41,854 nucleotides of DNA from Kribbella turkmenica (GTDB taxonomy: Bacteria > Actinomycetota > Actinomycetes > Propionibacteriales > Kribbellaceae): NCBI RefSeq assembly GCF_004348725.1, contig NZ_SMKR01000051.1, positions 1 to 41,854 on the forward strand, read 5' to 3'. Every line of letters starts with the position of its first letter. Position 1 is the stretch's first letter. Shown here one piece after another: positions 16,384-23,458 of this stretch. The translations under genes and the position numbers were made by a program. The notes beneath the pieces are model-generated. The model did not search any database. It saw only the letters and a list, made by a program, of their open reading frames with translations, and was not told the origin of the DNA.

Positions 16384-16620
16384 CTTGGCCGCTCTCCCCG
16401 TGCAGGGTCAACCGCCCCGGCTTCCGCGACATCACCCCCGCAGCCTAGGCAGCGGAGACCGGCAGGCGGACCATCCAACGGTGGAGATCTGGGTCGGAGG
16501 CATGCCGCTGGGCACCTCATGTCGGAGGAGGAGCGGGTCGGCGCGCTTGTGCCGCACGACAGGAGTAACGTTCCCCACCGGTAACACCACGATGCGTCAC
16601 AACGACGATTCGGAGGGCCG

Positions 16621-18300
16621 ATGCCCGCGCAAGACTCCATCCTGAGGCTGGATGCCACGGCGATCGACTACCTCATCATCGCCTTGTACTTCGCCTTCGT
16701 GCTCGGCATCGGGTACCTGGCCAAGCGGGCGGTCTCCAACAGTCTCGACTTCTTCCTGTCCGGCCGGTCGCTGCCGGCCTGGGTCACCGGCCTGGCCTTC
16801 ATCTCGGCCAACCTGGGCGCGATCGAGATCATGGGCATGTCCGCGAACGGCGCGGAGTACGGCATGCCCACGGTGCACTACTTCTGGGTCGGCGCGATCC
16901 CGGCGATGCTGTTCCTCGGCGTCGTGATGATGCCGTTCTACTACGGCTCGAAGGTGCGCAGCGTGCCGGAGTTCATGCTGCGCCGGTTCGGGCCGCCCGC
17001 GCACCTGGTGAACGCGATCAGCTTCGCGGTCGCGCAGGTGCTGATCGCGGGGGTGAACCTGTTCCTGCTGGCCACCATCGTCAACGTGCTGCTCGGCTGG
17101 CCGATCTGGGTCTCGGTGATCGTGGCCGCCGTGATCGTCCTCAGCTACATCACTCTCGGCGGCCTGTCCGCCGCGATCTACAACGAGGTGCTGCAGTTCT
17201 TCGTCATCGTCGCCGCGCTGCTGCCGCTGACCATCGTCGGTCTGCACAAGGTGGGCGGCTGGCAGGGCCTGACCGAGAAGGTGACCGGCTCGCCGGGTGG
17301 CGGCGAGCAGCTGAGTGCCTGGCCGGGCAACGCACTGAGCGGCTTCAGCAGCAACTTCCTGTCGGTGATCGGAATCGTCTTCGGCCTGGGCTTCGTGCTG
17401 TCGTTCGGCTACTGGACGACGAACTTCGTCGAAGTGCAGCGGGCGATGGCGTCGAAGAACATGTCGGCCGCCCGGCGGACGCCGATCATCGGGTCGTTCC
17501 CGAAGATGTTCGTCCCTTTCATCGTGATCGTCCCGGGCATGATCGCGGCCGTGCTCGTGCCCGAGCTGGCCGACTTCAAGGCCAACGGCAGCGGGGAGGT
17601 GGACTACAACGACGCGCTGCTGCTGCTGATGCGCGACCTGCTGCCGAACGGCATGCTCGGGCTGGCGATCACCGGTCTGCTGGCCTCGTTCATGGCCGGT
17701 ATGGCGGCCAACCTGAGCTCGTTCAACACCGTCGTGTCCTACGACCTGATCGAGCGGTACGTGATCAAGGACCGGCCGGACGAGTTCTACCTGCGCACCG
17801 GCCGCTGGGTCACCGTCGTCGGCACCGTCATCGCGATCGGCACCGCGGCGATCGCGTCCGGCTACAGCAACCTGATGGACTACCTGCAGCAGCTGTTCTC
17901 GTTCTTCAACGCACCGCTGTTCGCCACCTTCATCCTCGGCATGTTCTGGAAGCGGATGACCGCGACGGCCGGCTGGGTCGGCCTGGTCAGCGGTACGGCG
18001 ACCGCCGTACTGGTGTTCATCCTGTCCGAGAACGGCGTCATCGACCTGCCCGGCCAGGGCGCCAGCTTCGTCGGTGCCGGTGCAGCCTTCGTGGTCGACA
18101 TCGTGGTCAGCGTGCTGGTCAGTCTGGCGACCGCACCGAAACGGGACGAGGAACTGGTCGGCCTGGTCTACTCGCTGACACCGAAGGAACAGCGGACCGA
18201 GGTGACCGTCCGCGGTGACCACGGCTGGTACCGCCGGCCGGTGCTGCTGGCCGGGATCTCGCTGGCGATGACCATCGCCCTGAACATCGTCTTCGGCTGA
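16621..18300 (+). CDS. Sodium:solute symporter family transporter
   Basis: This 559-residue SSS (SGLT-type) protein has about 13-14 helices. The family start is visible (AIDYLIIALYFAFVLGIGYLAKR, then DFFLSGRSLPAWVTGLAFISANLGAIEIMG), as are the sodium-site helix 8 region (GLLASFMAGMAANLSSFNTVVSYDLIERY) and FNAPLFATFILGMFWKR. It imports a small organic solute driven by Na+, by family probably a sugar, polyol or similar. The ATG at 16621 has CGGAGGG upstream. The 86-residue membrane protein starts 14 bp after its stop and is probably a partner. Downstream genes (GMC oxidoreductase, PhyH-like enzyme, AraC regulator) suggest uptake followed by oxidation of one substrate. Confidence 0.93.
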   Translation: MPAQDSILRLDATAIDYLIIALYFAFVLGIGYLAKRAVSNSLDFFLSGRSLPAWVTGLAFISANLGAIEIMGMSANGAEYGMPTVHYFWVGAIPAMLFLGVVMMPFYYGSKVRSVPEFMLRRFGPPAHLVNAISFAVAQVLIAGVNLFLLATIVNVLLGWPIWVSVIVAAVIVLSYITLGGLSAAIYNEVLQFFVIVAALLPLTIVGLHKVGGWQGLTEKVTGSPGGGEQLSAWPGNALSGFSSNFLSVIGIVFGLGFVLSFGYWTTNFVEVQRAMASKNMSAARRTPIIGSFPKMFVPFIVIVPGMIAAVLVPELADFKANGSGEVDYNDALLLLMRDLLPNGMLGLAITGLLASFMAGMAANLSSFNTVVSYDLIERYVIKDRPDEFYLRTGRWVTVVGTVIAIGTAAIASGYSNLMDYLQQLFSFFNAPLFATFILGMFWKRMTATAGWVGLVSGTATAVLVFILSENGVIDLPGQGASFVGAGAAFVVDIVVSVLVSLATAPKRDEELVGLVYSLTPKEQRTEVTVRGDHGWYRRPVLLAGISLAMTIALNIVFG

Positions 18301-18314
18301 CAAGGAGCGCAGTG

Positions 18315-18575
18315 ATGGCTGATCAGACGTCGACCCCGAAGCAGAAGGCCGGGGCGTTCGACATCCGGGTGGTGATCGCGGCACTGATCGGGAGCTACGG
18401 GCTGGTGCTCACGATCCTCGGGATCATCGCCGATCCGGCGGAGGTGGCCAAGGCCGGCGGGCTCAACATCAACCTCTGGGGCGGGATCGCGATGCTGGTG
18501 TTCGCCGCCCTGTTCGTGCTCTGGGCCCGGCTGCGGCCGATCGTCGTACCGGTGGACGAGCATCCGCGGGAGTAA
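18315..18575 (+). CDS. Small two-helix membrane protein paired with the symporter
   Basis: This 86-residue protein has two predicted helices (about 18-39, IRVVIAALIGSYGLVLTILG, and 52-70, LWGGIAMLVFAALFVLWARL), with short polar ends. The ATG at 18315 is preferred over the GTG directly before it, because AAGGAG (18302-18307) is then seven bases away. It follows the symporter gene by 14 bp in the same operon. Small hydrophobic proteins directly after SSS genes are common in Actinobacteria and are thought to be accessory subunits, but this one has no proven function. Confidence 0.82.
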   Translation: MADQTSTPKQKAGAFDIRVVIAALIGSYGLVLTILGIIADPAEVAKAGGLNINLWGGIAMLVFAALFVLWARLRPIVVPVDEHPRE

Positions 18576-18600
18576 CCGCTGTCGGTGCCGCTCGTTGTGA

Positions 18601-18620
18601 GACCAGTACCCGAACTGGTC
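18601..18620. promoter_or_regulatory. Perfect dyad upstream of the GMC gene
   Basis: GACCAGT-N6-ACTGGTC lies between the symporter operon and the GMC start codon, ten bases before its ribosome site. It may be an operator or a small hairpin covering the GMC leader. The AraC regulator at 21227 is a possible binder. Confidence 0.45.
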
Positions 18621-18637
18621 CCCACCGCGGAGGACGT

Positions 18638-20366
18638 ATGGTCCGTGCGCAAGTACTGTCCCGACGGGCCTTCCTGGCGCGGATCGGCCTGCTCGGCGCG
18701 GCGCTCGGAGGCGGTGGGCTCGCAACCCGCCTTCGAGGACGACGCGAACAACCCGCTGACCGGCTACCTCCGCTGGGGGCCGTCGGACCGGTCGAAGCCG
18801 GCCTGGTTCCGGGAGTGGCCGCAGAACTCGTTCGTCTGGCAGCTGTCCGGCGTCGGCGGCACCACGCAGCACTTCTACGGCAACTACCCGCGCGCGTATC
18901 CGGGCGTCTTCGAGGGGTACGACGGCGCCGACCGCTCGGCGTACGACGTGAAGCACCGGTTCCCGTTCACGTACGGCGAGCTGGTGCCGTACTTCGAGTG
19001 GGTCGAGGCGACCATGCCGGTGATGACCGCGGCGATGGGCCACAAGGAGCAGCTGTTCTTCCGCGGCGCCGAGACCCTCGGGCTGCCGGTGCAGACCACC
19101 AAGACGACACATGGGCCGTCGTACCGGCCGCAGGAGAACGCGATCCTGCAGCCGGGCGGGACGGCCGGCACCACGTCGTCCCCGGAGCTGCTCGTCTATC
19201 CCAAGGCCACCGGGTGCACGTTCTGCGGGTACTGCTTCCAGGGCTGCATGCGGCCGAACGGTGCCCCGCGCAACCAGTTCGCCAAGCGGTCGACGGACAA
19301 CAGCTACGTGCCGATGGCGCTCACCGCGGAGGTGTGGTCACGCGGCGGGAAGCCGGTCGAGCTGGTCACCGGCGCGTTCGTGACCTGCGTGCACGCGGAG
19401 AAGCGGAACGGCGTTCTGACGGCGACCGGCGCGACCTGGTTGTCCGGCGGCTCGGAACATCGTGAGGACGCTCGCGTCGTGGTGATGTCGGGCGGCTGCA
19501 CGGAGAACCCGCGACTGTGGATGAACAGCGGTCTGCCGAACCCGAACGGCTGGGTCGGCCGCGGGTACACCGACCACTTCTTCGACTGGGTGTTCGGTGT
19601 CTTCGACGACTACACCGGCAACCCGAAGGGCGTCGGATCGAGCGCCAGGCTCGACTTCCCGCCGTACGGCGGCCTGGAGAACGTCGGCCTCCCGCCGGCG
19701 CTGATGGCGTTCTCCGGGACGCTGTCGGACAGCGGGATCCGCGGTCGGTACACGAACGGCCGCGGCCGGACCGGGCCCTGGGACGGGCCGGCCGGGCGGG
19801 TGATGGGGCCGGAGCTCAAGGAGATCCTGGCGCACGGGCTGGACCGGCTGCTGAGCGTGCTGGTGATCACCGACGAGGACGTCGAAGCGCAGAACCGGGT
19901 CACCCTGTCGGCGCTGCCGGCGGACGAGCACGGACCGATCCCGAAGGTCACCTTCAAGCAGCGGCAGCGGACCGCGCGAACGCTGCGGAACCGCGAGTTC
20001 ATGGCCCGGAAGGCGGCCGAGCTGCTGCGCGGTGCCGGTGCGCGCACGGTGTACCGGATCGACTGGGCGCCACTGATCCTGCACGTCCAGTCCTCGATGC
20101 GGATGGGGTCCTCGGAGAACGACTCCGTGCTCGATCCGCGCGGCGAGACCCGGGCGGTGAAGCGGCTGTTCGTGGCCGACAACTCCGCCCTGTCGAACGG
20201 CCTCGGCGGGCCGAACCCGACCCTGACGTCGCAGGCGCTGGCGACGCGGACGGCCGAGAAGATCTTCTCGACCTACTTCGGGGGTGACCCGTGGGTGCGA
20301 TCGAGCTCCCCTGTCGTGTCCACGGATCCCCGGATCAGCGTCCGGCTCGGGGAGCGGGATCTGTAA
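18638..20366 (+). pseudogene. GMC oxidoreductase, N-terminus deleted and frame broken
   Basis: The gene starts at ATG 18638 (GGAGG upstream) with a twin-arginine signal, LSRRAFLARIGLLGAALGGGG. The oxidoreductase body continues in another frame from about 18730 (FEDDANNPLTGYLRWGPSD) to the stop at 20364-20366. What should lie between, the GxGxxG FAD-binding strand of about 50-100 residues, is absent. The remainder looks intact: GVGGTTQHFYGNYPR, the Cys cluster CTFCGYCFQGC, and the C-terminal active-site region with HVQSSMRMGSSEND and FVADNSALSNGLGGPNPTLTSQAL. As written it cannot bind FAD normally. Either a recent frameshifting deletion or a sequence/assembly error explains this. Intact relatives oxidise sugar or alcohol hydroxyls outside the membrane. 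Confidence 0.85.
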
Positions 20367-20381
20367 CCGTGTCCGTTTGAC

Positions 20382-20427
20382 GAACATCGGCGTCCGGAGC
20401 GGTCCTGCCGTCCGGGCGCCGATGTTC
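20382..20427 (+). terminator. Long hairpin between GMC and PhyH genes
   Basis: GAACATCGGCG (20382-20392) pairs perfectly with CGCCGATGTTC (20417-20427), and the inner CCGGA/TCCGG adds five pairs after a one-base internal loop. It starts 15 bases after the GMC stop and ends 35 bases before the PhyH start. There is no T run, so it is a GC-type terminator or a processing/regulatory hairpin. TAGTCT at 20429-20434 could be a -10 for PhyH. Confidence 0.6.
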
Positions 20428-20462
20428 CTAGTCTCGAAGTACCCGATCTGGAGGACCTCGAG

Positions 20463-21230
20463 ATGACGATCACTTCGAGCGGCGCGGACCTGTCCACGCT
20501 GGCCCAGCAGTACACCGAGGACGGCTTCGTCCTGGTGAAAGGCCTGCTCAGCAAGGAAGAAGCCGCCTACTACCGGCAGCGCAGCCACGACCTGCTGGCC
20601 GCCCTGAACCGCAAGGACGACCCGACCTGGAAGTCGGCGATGGGCCTGTCCGACGGCGCGACCCGGCTGCAGCACCTGCACGACGCGCAGTTCTACGACG
20701 CCGCCTTCTCCCGTCTGCTGGTGGATCCGCGGTTCACCGACGTGGCCGCCGCGGTGATGGGCGTGGAGGGTGTGCAACTGCACCACACCAAGCTGTTCGT
20801 GAAGCCGCCGGAGAACGGTTCGCCGTTCCCGCTGCACCAGGACTATCCGTTCTTCCCGCACAAGTACCACCGGGTGGGCGCGGCCATCTTCCACTTCGAC
20901 GACGCGCCGGAGGAGAAGGGCTGCGTGCGGGTGATCCCGGGCAGCCACAAGGACGGCCCGCGCGAGCACGACCCGGAGGGCTCGTTCCACCTGCCCGACG
21001 TACCGTTCGAGTCGGCGACACCGCAGCCGGCCGAGGCGGGCGACGTACTGTTCTTCACCTACCTGACCGTGCACGGGTCCGGGGTGAACGTCAGTGAGGA
21101 GGCACGGACCACCTGGCTGATCCAGTACCGCGACCCGGGGGACCCGCCGACGGTCAAGACGCACGACCACTCGCTCGGACAGGGCATGATGCTGCGGGGA
21201 GTGGACCCGACCGGCAGGAGTGCTTCTTGA
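20463..21230 (+). CDS. Phytanoyl-CoA dioxygenase (PhyH) family enzyme
   Basis: This 255-residue Fe(II)/2-oxoglutarate oxygenase has a double-stranded beta-helix. Visible hallmarks are the N-terminal YTEDGFVLVKGLLSKEE, the metal-binding His125-x-Asp127 (LHQDYPFFP), the distal His204 (TVHGSGVN) and the Arg of RTTWLIQYRDP for 2-oxoglutarate. PhyH-family enzymes hydroxylate diverse small molecules; the substrate here is unknown. The start at 20463 has TGGAGG upstream. The araC gene overlaps its stop by four bases, so enzyme and regulator are translated together. Position after the symporter and GMC genes suggests a role in breaking down the imported compound. Confidence 0.92.
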   Translation: MTITSSGADLSTLAQQYTEDGFVLVKGLLSKEEAAYYRQRSHDLLAALNRKDDPTWKSAMGLSDGATRLQHLHDAQFYDAAFSRLLVDPRFTDVAAAVMGVEGVQLHHTKLFVKPPENGSPFPLHQDYPFFPHKYHRVGAAIFHFDDAPEEKGCVRVIPGSHKDGPREHDPEGSFHLPDVPFESATPQPAEAGDVLFFTYLTVHGSGVNVSEEARTTWLIQYRDPGDPPTVKTHDHSLGQGMMLRGVDPTGRSAS

Positions 21231-22144
21231 CGCTGGAGTCTGTCGCCGCGGCAGATCGCTTCGTCGACCTCGCAGGGCTGCTCGAGTCCTGCGAGGTCGA
21301 CGGCTTCCGTGCGGACTTCCTGAGCTGGGGGCACTACCAGCCGGAGTACTGGCGCAACTACTGGCACAGCCACTCGTTCCACGAGGTCTGCCTGGCGTAC
21401 TCCGGCGCCGGCCGGTTCAACTCGGGCGACACCGAGTACGACGTCCAGCCTGGGGCGGTGTTCCTCGCCCGGCCCGGCGACGTCCACGAGATCGAGTCCA
21501 GCCGGTCGGAGCCGCTCGGCATCGCCTTCTGGGGATTCACCTTCCGCCCGGCCACGTCCGGCAACCGCCCGGTGGCCTCGACCGTTGATCTCGGTTGGTG
21601 GTCCGGCCTGACCAGGCCCGACGGGCCGGTGCTGTCACACCGGGTCGGCTCCTTGCCGGCTCTGATCACCGCGCTGGCGGCTGAAGCGGCCGCCCCGGTA
21701 TCCGGCTACAGCACGGCCCTCACCGCACTCGGCTCCACGCTGGTGATGGAAACCGCCCGCGCCTTCGCTCTGGGCGAGGACCTGGCCGTCGAGCCGGTCC
21801 GGCGCGAACGTGGCCCTGTGGTGGTCGAAGCCATGCAGCGGCACCTGCGCGACAACCTCTCCCGGCCGATCACCGTCCGGGACGTCGCTGCCGTCGCTCA
21901 TCTGTCGGAGCGGCACGCCGAGCGCCTGTTCCACCAGCAGACCGGTGCGTCGATCATGTCCACCCTGCGTCGGCTCCGTCTGGAGCTGGCGGCGCAGCTC
22001 TTGCTGGACCCCTCGATGACCGTCACCGACGTCGCCCGCGCCTGCGGCTACTCCGACGTGCGTCCCTTCTCGACAGCCTTCCGCCGCCACTACGGCCGCA
22101 CCCCGGGAGACCACCGCCGTACCGGCGGCACTGAGTTCGTTTAG
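21227..22144 (+). CDS. AraC-family transcriptional regulator
   Basis: This 305-residue protein has an N-terminal cupin sensor domain (about 35-130: WHSHSFHEVCLAYSGAGRF, QPGAVFLARPGDVHEIE) and a C-terminal double helix-turn-helix (about 195-295: ITVRDVAAVAHLSERHAERLF, then VTDVARACGYSDVRPFSTAFRRHYGRTPG). It should be a ligand-responsive activator or repressor of the adjacent catabolic genes. It starts with TTG at 21227, overlapping the PhyH stop as TTGA, with AGGAG upstream (21215-21219); translational coupling is likely. Its stop overlaps the convergent membrane-protein gene by four bases. Confidence 0.93.
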   Translation: MTLESVAAADRFVDLAGLLESCEVDGFRADFLSWGHYQPEYWRNYWHSHSFHEVCLAYSGAGRFNSGDTEYDVQPGAVFLARPGDVHEIESSRSEPLGIAFWGFTFRPATSGNRPVASTVDLGWWSGLTRPDGPVLSHRVGSLPALITALAAEAAAPVSGYSTALTALGSTLVMETARAFALGEDLAVEPVRRERGPVVVEAMQRHLRDNLSRPITVRDVAAVAHLSERHAERLFHQQTGASIMSTLRRLRLELAAQLLLDPSMTVTDVARACGYSDVRPFSTAFRRHYGRTPGDHRRTGGTEFV

Positions 22145-22599
22145 CGCTGCCGGCGACGCCAGAGGCCGACGACGACGATCAGGCCGGCCAGCGACGGTAG
22201 TGCGGCGATGGTGCCGTGGAGGGGCGGCACGATCGTGCTGTAGGCCTCACCGCCGACGGACAAGGTGGTCAGGTGGAAGGTCACGCCGAGCGCGAAGAGC
22301 GTGGTCCCGATCGCGCGTGCACTTCGCTTGCCGCCGGCTACGGCCGCGAGCGTCCACATCCAGCCCACGAGCCCGAGGATTCCGACGGCCATCAGGTAGA
22401 CGGTGATGGCCATCCGGTCCTTGGCGACGTCGTCGGCCGGCCAATCGGGGTACGCCGACCGGACGTGGTCGCCGATGCCGTCGGCCGTCGCGAAGTCGAC
22501 CAGCGGGGTGACCGTGGCGACCAGGGTCAGCAGCACGCCGGCGTACAGGGCCGGCCTGAGGTACGCCGGCGAGCGCGTCGGCGCGGTGATGATGGTCAT
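22141..22599 (-). CDS. Four-helix membrane protein of unknown function
   Basis: This 152-residue protein has four hydrophobic helices (about 17-35, 65-86, 95-115, 127-147). The segment DGIGDHVRSAYPDWPADDVAKDRMAI lies outside the membrane after helix 1. I do not recognise a named family with certainty. GGAGG lies upstream of its ATG. It is divergent from the tetR gene at 22675, and the shared 75-bp gap has two CTTAC-N3-GTAAG operators, so it is very likely the TetR target. Confidence 0.85.
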   Translation of the reverse strand: MTIITAPTRSPAYLRPALYAGVLLTLVATVTPLVDFATADGIGDHVRSAYPDWPADDVAKDRMAITVYLMAVGILGLVGWMWTLAAVAGGKRSARAIGTTLFALGVTFHLTTLSVGGEAYSTIVPPLHGTIAALPSLAGLIVVVGLWRRRQR

Positions 22600-22611
22600 G
22601 GGTCCTCCTCT

Positions 22612-22632
22612 GATTCTTACGGTGTAAGAATC
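22612..22632. promoter_or_regulatory. TetR operator 1
   Basis: GATTCTTAC-GGT-GTAAGAATC is a perfect inverted repeat with nine-base arms and a three-base centre. It lies between the divergent tetR and membrane-protein genes, close to the ribosome site of the latter. Confidence 0.85.
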
Positions 22633-22636
22633 AGCC

Positions 22637-22642
22637 TATACT
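22637..22642 (+). promoter_or_regulatory. -10 element of tetR
   Basis: TATACT matches the -10 consensus closely and sits between the two operators, overlapping the second by two bases. Repressor on either operator would occlude it. Confidence 0.55.
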
Positions 22643-22653
22643 TACGACGTAAG
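22641..22653. promoter_or_regulatory. TetR operator 2
   Basis: CTTAC-GAC-GTAAG repeats the core of operator 1 with its centre 25 bp away. Flanking bases (AAT on the right) are also shared. Two copies of the same core in one divergent gap strongly support binding by the adjacent TetR protein. Confidence 0.82.
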
Positions 22654-22674
22654 AATGTTCAACGAGGAGGCTCG

Positions 22675-23298
22675 ATGCCCGGTCGGCCCGGTCACAGCGT
22701 TGGTCTGACCCGCGCCACGATCCTCCGGGCCGCGCTCGCGCTGGCCGATCGGGAGGGACTGAAGGCGCTGTCGATGCGCCGGCTCGGCGCGGAGTTGGGA
22801 GTCGAGGCGATGACCATCTACCACCACCTGCCGAACAAGGACGCTCTGCTCGACGGTCTGGTCGAGCAGCTCGTCGCCCAGATCGCCCCGCCGACGTTCG
22901 AGGCGGTCTCATGGCAGGAAGGCCTGCGGGACTACGCACGCGGCCTGCGATCCACACTGCTCGCCCACCCGAACGTGGTGCCCCTGGTCGCGTCCCGGCC
23001 GGCGGTCACCGCGCAGAACCTTCGAGTGATGGAGGCCGCGCTCGAAACCATGCGCGCGGCCGGACTGCACCCCGCTGACGCTCTGGACGTGCTTTACGCG
23101 GTCACCGGCTTCGTCGTCGGGCACGTGGTCACAGCAGCCGACGGCGACCCGGTGGATCAGTTCGAAGCACTCGACCCAGCCACCTTCCCGCTGCTGGCCG
23201 AGGCGGTCAGCCGATCCGCTCCGAGAGGCACCGAGGCGCGGTTCGACTTCGCCCTCGACGCCTTGTTGTCCGGACTCGGGCCGGACGCGCTAGACTGA
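22675..23298 (+). CDS. TetR-family transcriptional regulator (TetR_C_1 type)
   Basis: This 207-residue protein has the N-terminal TetR helix-turn-helix (about 10-56: TRATILRAALALADREGLKALSMRRLGAELGVEAMTIYHHLPNKDALLDGL). The C-terminal ligand domain (about 75-205) is of the type found in tetracycline-repressor-like proteins. CGAGGAGG precedes the ATG at 22675. It most likely represses itself and the divergent four-helix membrane protein through the two operators. The inducer is unknown. Its stop codon lies four bases before the leader peptide of leuS. Confidence 0.94.
   Translation: MPGRPGHSVGLTRATILRAALALADREGLKALSMRRLGAELGVEAMTIYHHLPNKDALLDGLVEQLVAQIAPPTFEAVSWQEGLRDYARGLRSTLLAHPNVVPLVASRPAVTAQNLRVMEAALETMRAAGLHPADALDVLYAVTGFVVGHVVTAADGDPVDQFEALDPATFPLLAEAVSRSAPRGTEARFDFALDALLSGLGPDALD
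23291..23296 (+). promoter_or_regulatory. -10 element of the leuS leader transcript
   Basis: TAGACT overlaps the tetR stop codon and ends six bases before the leader-peptide ATG at 23303. This spacing predicts transcription starting at or next to that ATG, so the leader peptide would be translated without a ribosome site. Confidence 0.55.
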
Positions 23299-23302
23299 TC
23301 AC

Positions 23303-23329
23303 ATGCGAGTGAGCCTGCTCCTTAGTTAG
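23303..23329 (+). CDS. Leucine-rich leader peptide of leuS attenuator
   Basis: An eight-codon frame reads Met-Arg-Val-Ser-Leu-Leu-Leu-Ser-stop, with three consecutive Leu codons (CTG CTC CTT, 23315-23323). An intrinsic terminator follows 43 bases later and leuS comes next. A run of codons for the amino acid that the downstream gene handles is the hallmark of ribosome-mediated attenuation: scarce charged tRNA-Leu would stall the ribosome and favour readthrough into leuS. The peptide appears leaderless. The antiterminator pairing cannot be settled by eye; alternative stems around 23345-23370 (GCGC/GCGC and CGCCG/CGGCG) are candidates. Confidence 0.75.
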   Translation: MRVSLLLS

Positions 23330-23371
23330 CCGTACTGGCATCCAGCGCTAGAGCGCCGGTCAGTGCGGCGT

Positions 23372-23395
23372 CCCCTCCTGTGTGAGGGGCTTTTT
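23372..23395 (+). terminator. Intrinsic terminator in the leuS leader
   Basis: CCCCTC-CTGTGT-GAGGGG followed by CTTTTTC is a textbook Rho-independent terminator. It lies 64 bases before the leuS start codon. It could also end tetR transcripts, but the leader peptide upstream makes an attenuator the better reading. Confidence 0.88.
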
Positions 23396-23458
23396 CATTT
23401 CCGGGAACGCCTTCTGGCAGATTTAGGCTCAACGACACACGAAATCAGGAGTAGGACC

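Noticed and set aside
22600..22674. A site-specific recombination or attachment site, because of the strong dyads.
   Set aside because: The dyads lie exactly in a divergent tetR promoter with shared cores, which an operator pair explains better; no integrase is present.
23363..23458. A longer LeuS starting at 23363.
   Set aside because: That start lies ahead of the terminator hairpin and lacks a ribosome site; GTG 23459 has AGGAG and matches usual LeuS N-termini.
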